Positions 30,566 to 33,078 of a DNA stretch of 33,078 nucleotides are shown here, in pieces. The stretch's first letter is position 1. Each line of letters begins with the position of its first letter. The position numbers and the translations under genes were made by a program. This DNA is from Clostridia bacterium (GTDB lineage Bacteria; Bacillota; Clostridia; Peptostreptococcales; Anaerovoracaceae). Where the stretch lies: assembly GCA_024403005.1 (NCBI GenBank), contig JAKSSQ010000001.1:1-33078 (forward strand), written 5' to 3'. The notes beneath the pieces are model-generated. The model was not told where the DNA came from, did not search any database, and saw only the letters and a program-made list of their open reading frames with translations.

Positions 30566-30838
30566 ATGAGCAGATCCTTAAAGAAGGGCCCGTTCGTAGA
30601 TGCAAAGCTGCTTAAGGCAGTAGATGCTATGAACGCAGCTAACGATAAGAAGGTCATCAAGACCTGGTCCAGACCATCAACTATCTTCCCCCAGATGGTA
30701 GGACACACAATTGCTGTATACGACGGCAAGAAGCACGTTCCCGTATACATCACAGAAGACATGGTAGGACATCGCCTTGGCGAATTCGCTCCTACAAGAA
30801 CATTCAGAGGACACGCTGGTTCCTCCAAGGTTAAGTAA
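30566..30838 (+). CDS. rpsS: 30S ribosomal protein S19
   Basis: 90 residues, starting MSRSLKKGPFVDAKL and holding KTWSRPSTIFPQMVGHTI, both diagnostic for S19. It binds 16S rRNA in the 30S head together with S13. AAGGAGG precedes the start. Confidence 0.98.
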   Translation: MSRSLKKGPFVDAKLLKAVDAMNAANDKKVIKTWSRPSTIFPQMVGHTIAVYDGKKHVPVYITEDMVGHRLGEFAPTRTFRGHAGSSKVK

Positions 30839-30853
30839 GGAAGGAGATATACA

Positions 30854-31186
30854 ATGGAAGCAAAAGCACTTGCAAAATATGTAAGAATGTCTCCGACAAA
30901 GATTGCACCTGTTGCCGATCTGGTAAGAGGTAAGAACCTTCAGGAGGCACTGACCATCTTAAAGTTCACACCGGGTAAGGCATCCGAATTCATCGAAAAG
31001 GTTGTTCAGTCTGCAGCAGCAAACGCTGAAAACAATTTCGACATGGATCCTTCCAAGCTCTATGTAGCAGAAATCTGCGTTAACCAGGGCCCCACAATGA
31101 AGCGCTGGAGAGCAGGTGCTCAGGGTAGAGCTGGCATGATTCTCAAGAGAAGCAGCCACATCGGCGTTACTTTAAAGGAAAGATAA
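30854..31186 (+). CDS. rplV: 50S ribosomal protein L22
   Basis: 110 residues, containing YVRMSPTKIAPVADLVRGK and the beta-hairpin region GPTMKRWRAGAQGRA that reaches into the exit tunnel, where macrolide-resistance changes are known in other species. The hairpin looks normal in length. AAGGAGATATA lies before the ATG. Confidence 0.98.
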   Translation: MEAKALAKYVRMSPTKIAPVADLVRGKNLQEALTILKFTPGKASEFIEKVVQSAAANAENNFDMDPSKLYVAEICVNQGPTMKRWRAGAQGRAGMILKRSSHIGVTLKER

Positions 31187-31202
31187 TCATTAGGAGGTTA
31201 TT

Positions 31203-32078
31203 ATGGGTCAGAAAGTAAGCCCGCATGGATTCAGAGTGGGCGTTATCCAGGACTGGGATTCCAAGTGGTATGCAGATAAGAAGAACTTCGCTGATTATCT
31301 TGTTGAAGACAACAAAGTCAGAGAATTCGTAAAGAAGAAGCTCTATCTCGCAGGCGTATCCAAGGTTGTCATCGAAAGAGCAGGCGAAATGAAGGTTAGC
31401 GTGCTCACAGCTAAGCCGGGCATGGTTATCGGCAGAGGCGGCGACGGCATCGATCAGCTGAAGAGCGAAATCGAAAAGCTCACAGGCAAGTCCGTAATCA
31501 TTAATATTGTAGAACTCAGAAGACCTGAAACAGATGCACAGCTCACAGCTGAAAGCATTGCTCAGGCTCTGGAAAAGAGAGTATCCTTCAGAAGAGCCAT
31601 GAAGCAGGCAATCCAGAGAACTATGAAGTCTGGTTGCAAGGGTATCAAGGTTGTTATCAGCGGCCGTGTAGGCGGTGCTGAAATCGCTAGAAGCGAAAAG
31701 TACTCTGAAGGTAATGTTCCTCTTCACACACTCCGTGCGAACATCGACTACGGCTTCACAGAAGCTGATACACAGTATGGCCGCATCGGCGTAAAGGTTT
31801 GGATCAACCAGGGTGAAGTACTCGAAAAGGGTCTCATTCCTTCCATTCCCGAAGAAAAGGAAACAAAGCGCGAAGGTCGCGGTAAGAGAGATGGCCGTAG
31901 AGAAAGAAGAGACGGCGATCGCAGAGACAGAAGAGACGGCCGCAAGGGTGGCAGATTCGAAGAAAGAGAAGTTAAGAAGTTCGAAAATCCCCGCAAGCGT
32001 CCCGCTAAGCCTGTCGTAGAAGAAGTTGTAGAAGAAGCTGTAAGCGAAGTGGAAACCTCCGCTCCTGCAGAAGAATAA
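31203..32078 (+). CDS. rpsC: 30S ribosomal protein S3 with long charged C-terminal extension
   Basis: 291 residues. The first 210 or so are ordinary S3: MGQKVSPHGFRVGVI, the KH-domain motif GMVIGRGGDGID, and the C-terminal domain ending WINQGEVLEKG. About 70 extra residues follow. The first part is very basic, with repeated RD/RE pairs (about 222-250), and the second is acidic (VVEEVVEEAV). Many S3 proteins stop near residue 220. The reading frame is continuous and ends properly before rplP, so the extension is genuine. Confidence 0.97.
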   Translation: MGQKVSPHGFRVGVIQDWDSKWYADKKNFADYLVEDNKVREFVKKKLYLAGVSKVVIERAGEMKVSVLTAKPGMVIGRGGDGIDQLKSEIEKLTGKSVIINIVELRRPETDAQLTAESIAQALEKRVSFRRAMKQAIQRTMKSGCKGIKVVISGRVGGAEIARSEKYSEGNVPLHTLRANIDYGFTEADTQYGRIGVKVWINQGEVLEKGLIPSIPEEKETKREGRGKRDGRRERRDGDRRDRRDGRKGGRFEEREVKKFENPRKRPAKPVVEEVVEEAVSEVETSAPAEE

Positions 32079-32096
32079 AGGAAGGAGGACCAAGCT

Positions 32097-32510
32097 ATGT
32101 TAATGCCTAAGCGCGTTAAGCACAGAAGACTCCACAGAGGCAGAATGAAGGGTATCGCAACCAAGGGTAACAACGTTACTTACGGTGAATACGGTCTCGT
32201 AGCTCTTGAACCCTCTTGGATCACAGCAAACCAGATTGAAGCAGCACGTATTGCCATGACAAGATCTATCAGAAGAGGCGGTCAGGTATACATCAAGATT
32301 TTCCCTCACAAGTCCGTTACTAAGAAGCCCGCTGAAGTTCGTATGGGTTCCGGTAAAGGTTCTCCCGAATATTGGGTAGCAGTAGTAAAGCCCGGAAGAG
32401 TTATGTTCGAGATCGGCGGAGTTTCCGAAGAAGCTGCAAGAGAAGCAATTCGTCTGGCTTCCCACAAGCTCCCCGTAAAGTGCAAGTTCGTTAAGAAGGA
32501 AGAAGCATAA
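32097..32510 (+). CDS. rplP: 50S ribosomal protein L16
   Basis: 137 residues, starting MLMPKRVKHRRLHRGRMKG. The ATG at 32097 is eight bases after GGAGG and fits the family start. L16 organises the A-site region of the large subunit. Its TAA overlaps the rpmC ATG by one base. Confidence 0.98.
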   Translation: MLMPKRVKHRRLHRGRMKGIATKGNNVTYGEYGLVALEPSWITANQIEAARIAMTRSIRRGGQVYIKIFPHKSVTKKPAEVRMGSGKGSPEYWVAVVKPGRVMFEIGGVSEEAAREAIRLASHKLPVKCKFVKKEEA

Positions 32511-32713
32511 TGAAAATTGAAGCAATCAAGAAGATGAGCCAGACCGAGCTTGCAGCTGAGGAACTGAAGCTGAAGAAGGAGCTGTTCAACCTCCGCTTCC
32601 AGCACGTTACCGGCCAGCTTGAGAATCCGCTCAAGATGAAGGAAATTAAGAAGGACATCGCTAGAATCAAGACTGTCATGAGAGAGAACGAGCTCAAGGC
32701 AGCTGACAAATAA
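32510..32713 (+). CDS. rpmC: 50S ribosomal protein L29
   Basis: 67 residues, two-helix protein with the conserved LFNLRFQHVTGQLENP segment. It lies at the tunnel exit beside L23. It starts within the rplP stop codon (TAATG). Confidence 0.97.
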   Translation: MKIEAIKKMSQTELAAEELKLKKELFNLRFQHVTGQLENPLKMKEIKKDIARIKTVMRENELKAADK

Positions 32714-32732
32714 CTGAAAGGAGGATGCACGA

Positions 32733-32993
32733 ATGTCTAATGAAAGAAATCTCAGAAAGACCAAGGTTGGTTTTGTAGTAAGCAACAAGATGGAGAAGAC
32801 TATCGTTGTTGCAATCGAAGAATCCCGTCGCCATTCTCTTTACGGTAAGTCTGAAAAGATCACCAAGAAGTTCATGGCACACGATGAAGAAAATCAGTGC
32901 CAGATCGGCGATAAGGTAAAGATCATGGAAACAAGACCTCTGTCCAAGAACGTAAGATGGAGACTTGTTGAAATCGTCGAGAAGGTTAAGTAA
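32733..32993 (+). CDS. rpsQ: 30S ribosomal protein S17
   Basis: 86 residues, starting MSNERNLRKTKVGFVVSNKMEKTIVVAIE, with the OB-fold pattern and the segment ETRPLSKNVRWRLVEI. It is a primary 16S rRNA binder. AAGGAGG precedes the ATG. Confidence 0.98.
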   Translation: MSNERNLRKTKVGFVVSNKMEKTIVVAIEESRRHSLYGKSEKITKKFMAHDEENQCQIGDKVKIMETRPLSKNVRWRLVEIVEKVK

Positions 32994-33004
32994 GGAGGCA
33001 CCAG

Positions 33005-33078
33005 ATGATTCAGAATGAAACAAGACTGAAGGTTGCTGACAATTCCGGCGCAAAGGAACTCTTTTGCATCCGTATTCT
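33005..33078 (+). CDS. rplN: 50S ribosomal protein L14 (start only)
   Basis: Cut by the window end. The 24 codons present read MIQNETRLKVADNSGAKELF and on, the standard L14 start. AAGGAGG lies at 32993-32999. The gene order S17-L14 is the normal continuation of the S10-spc region. Confidence 0.95.
   Translation, partial: MIQNETRLKVADNSGAKELFCIRI

Overview
The window looks like chromosome of an anaerobic, amino-acid-fermenting member of the Clostridia (Bacillota). This rests on an Rnf complex in the order C-D-G-E-A-B, a class I glutamate dehydrogenase of the Clostridium symbiosum type, a two-protein SufBC iron-sulfur system, an ornithine racemase-like enzyme, and strong AGGAGG ribosome sites. 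A family-level placement (for example Anaerovoracaceae, the former Family XIII) is only a guess. Highly expressed genes (Rnf, gdhA, ribosomal proteins, the DUF362 protein) show marked codon bias: ACA for Thr, GAA for Glu, AAG for Lys, CCC for Pro.

Layout. 1-2550: a zinc/cadmium efflux operon (ArsR/SmtB repressor, free-standing HMA metal-binding protein, P1B ATPase) with a readable promoter-operator. 2556-4800 (minus): rrf2-sufC-sufB Fe-S assembly operon. 4806-8680: M20 amidohydrolase, DUF362 ferredoxin-like protein and C69 peptidase. 8708-9034 (minus): small coiled-coil protein with its own strong promoter. 9175-12917: TauE/SafE-type exporter, then a minus-strand pair (NusG domain II protein, Gx transporter), then apbE and homoserine dehydrogenase. 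13038-15606: gdhA and glsA, turning glutamine into glutamate and 2-oxoglutarate. 15609-20855: the rnf operon. ApbE at 10788 is the likely flavin transferase for RnfD and RnfG. 20870-27147: acyl-CoA synthetase, ornithine racemase-like enzyme, orphan substrate-binding lipoprotein, NifU-like scaffold, CapA-like protein and an unrecognised 160-residue protein. 27318-33078: the S10 ribosomal protein operon (rpsJ to the start of rplN), preceded by a strong promoter and a leader of about 320 nt.

How they fit: glutaminase and glutamate dehydrogenase feed reduced cofactor and carbon into fermentation. Rnf couples ferredoxin and NAD to an ion gradient. The Suf, NifU-like and ApbE proteins supply Fe-S clusters and flavins to such enzymes. 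The peptidase-like genes suggest use of peptides.

Most worth checking: the structured leader of the S10 operon (27393-27712), with several mutually exclusive hairpins and a GGACGCAAAGC element; a proline in the phosphorylation loop of the metal ATPase (DKPGTLT); and the divergent nusG-II-like/apbE pair whose start codons overlap. I found no tRNA, rRNA, CRISPR array, insertion sequence or phage gene.
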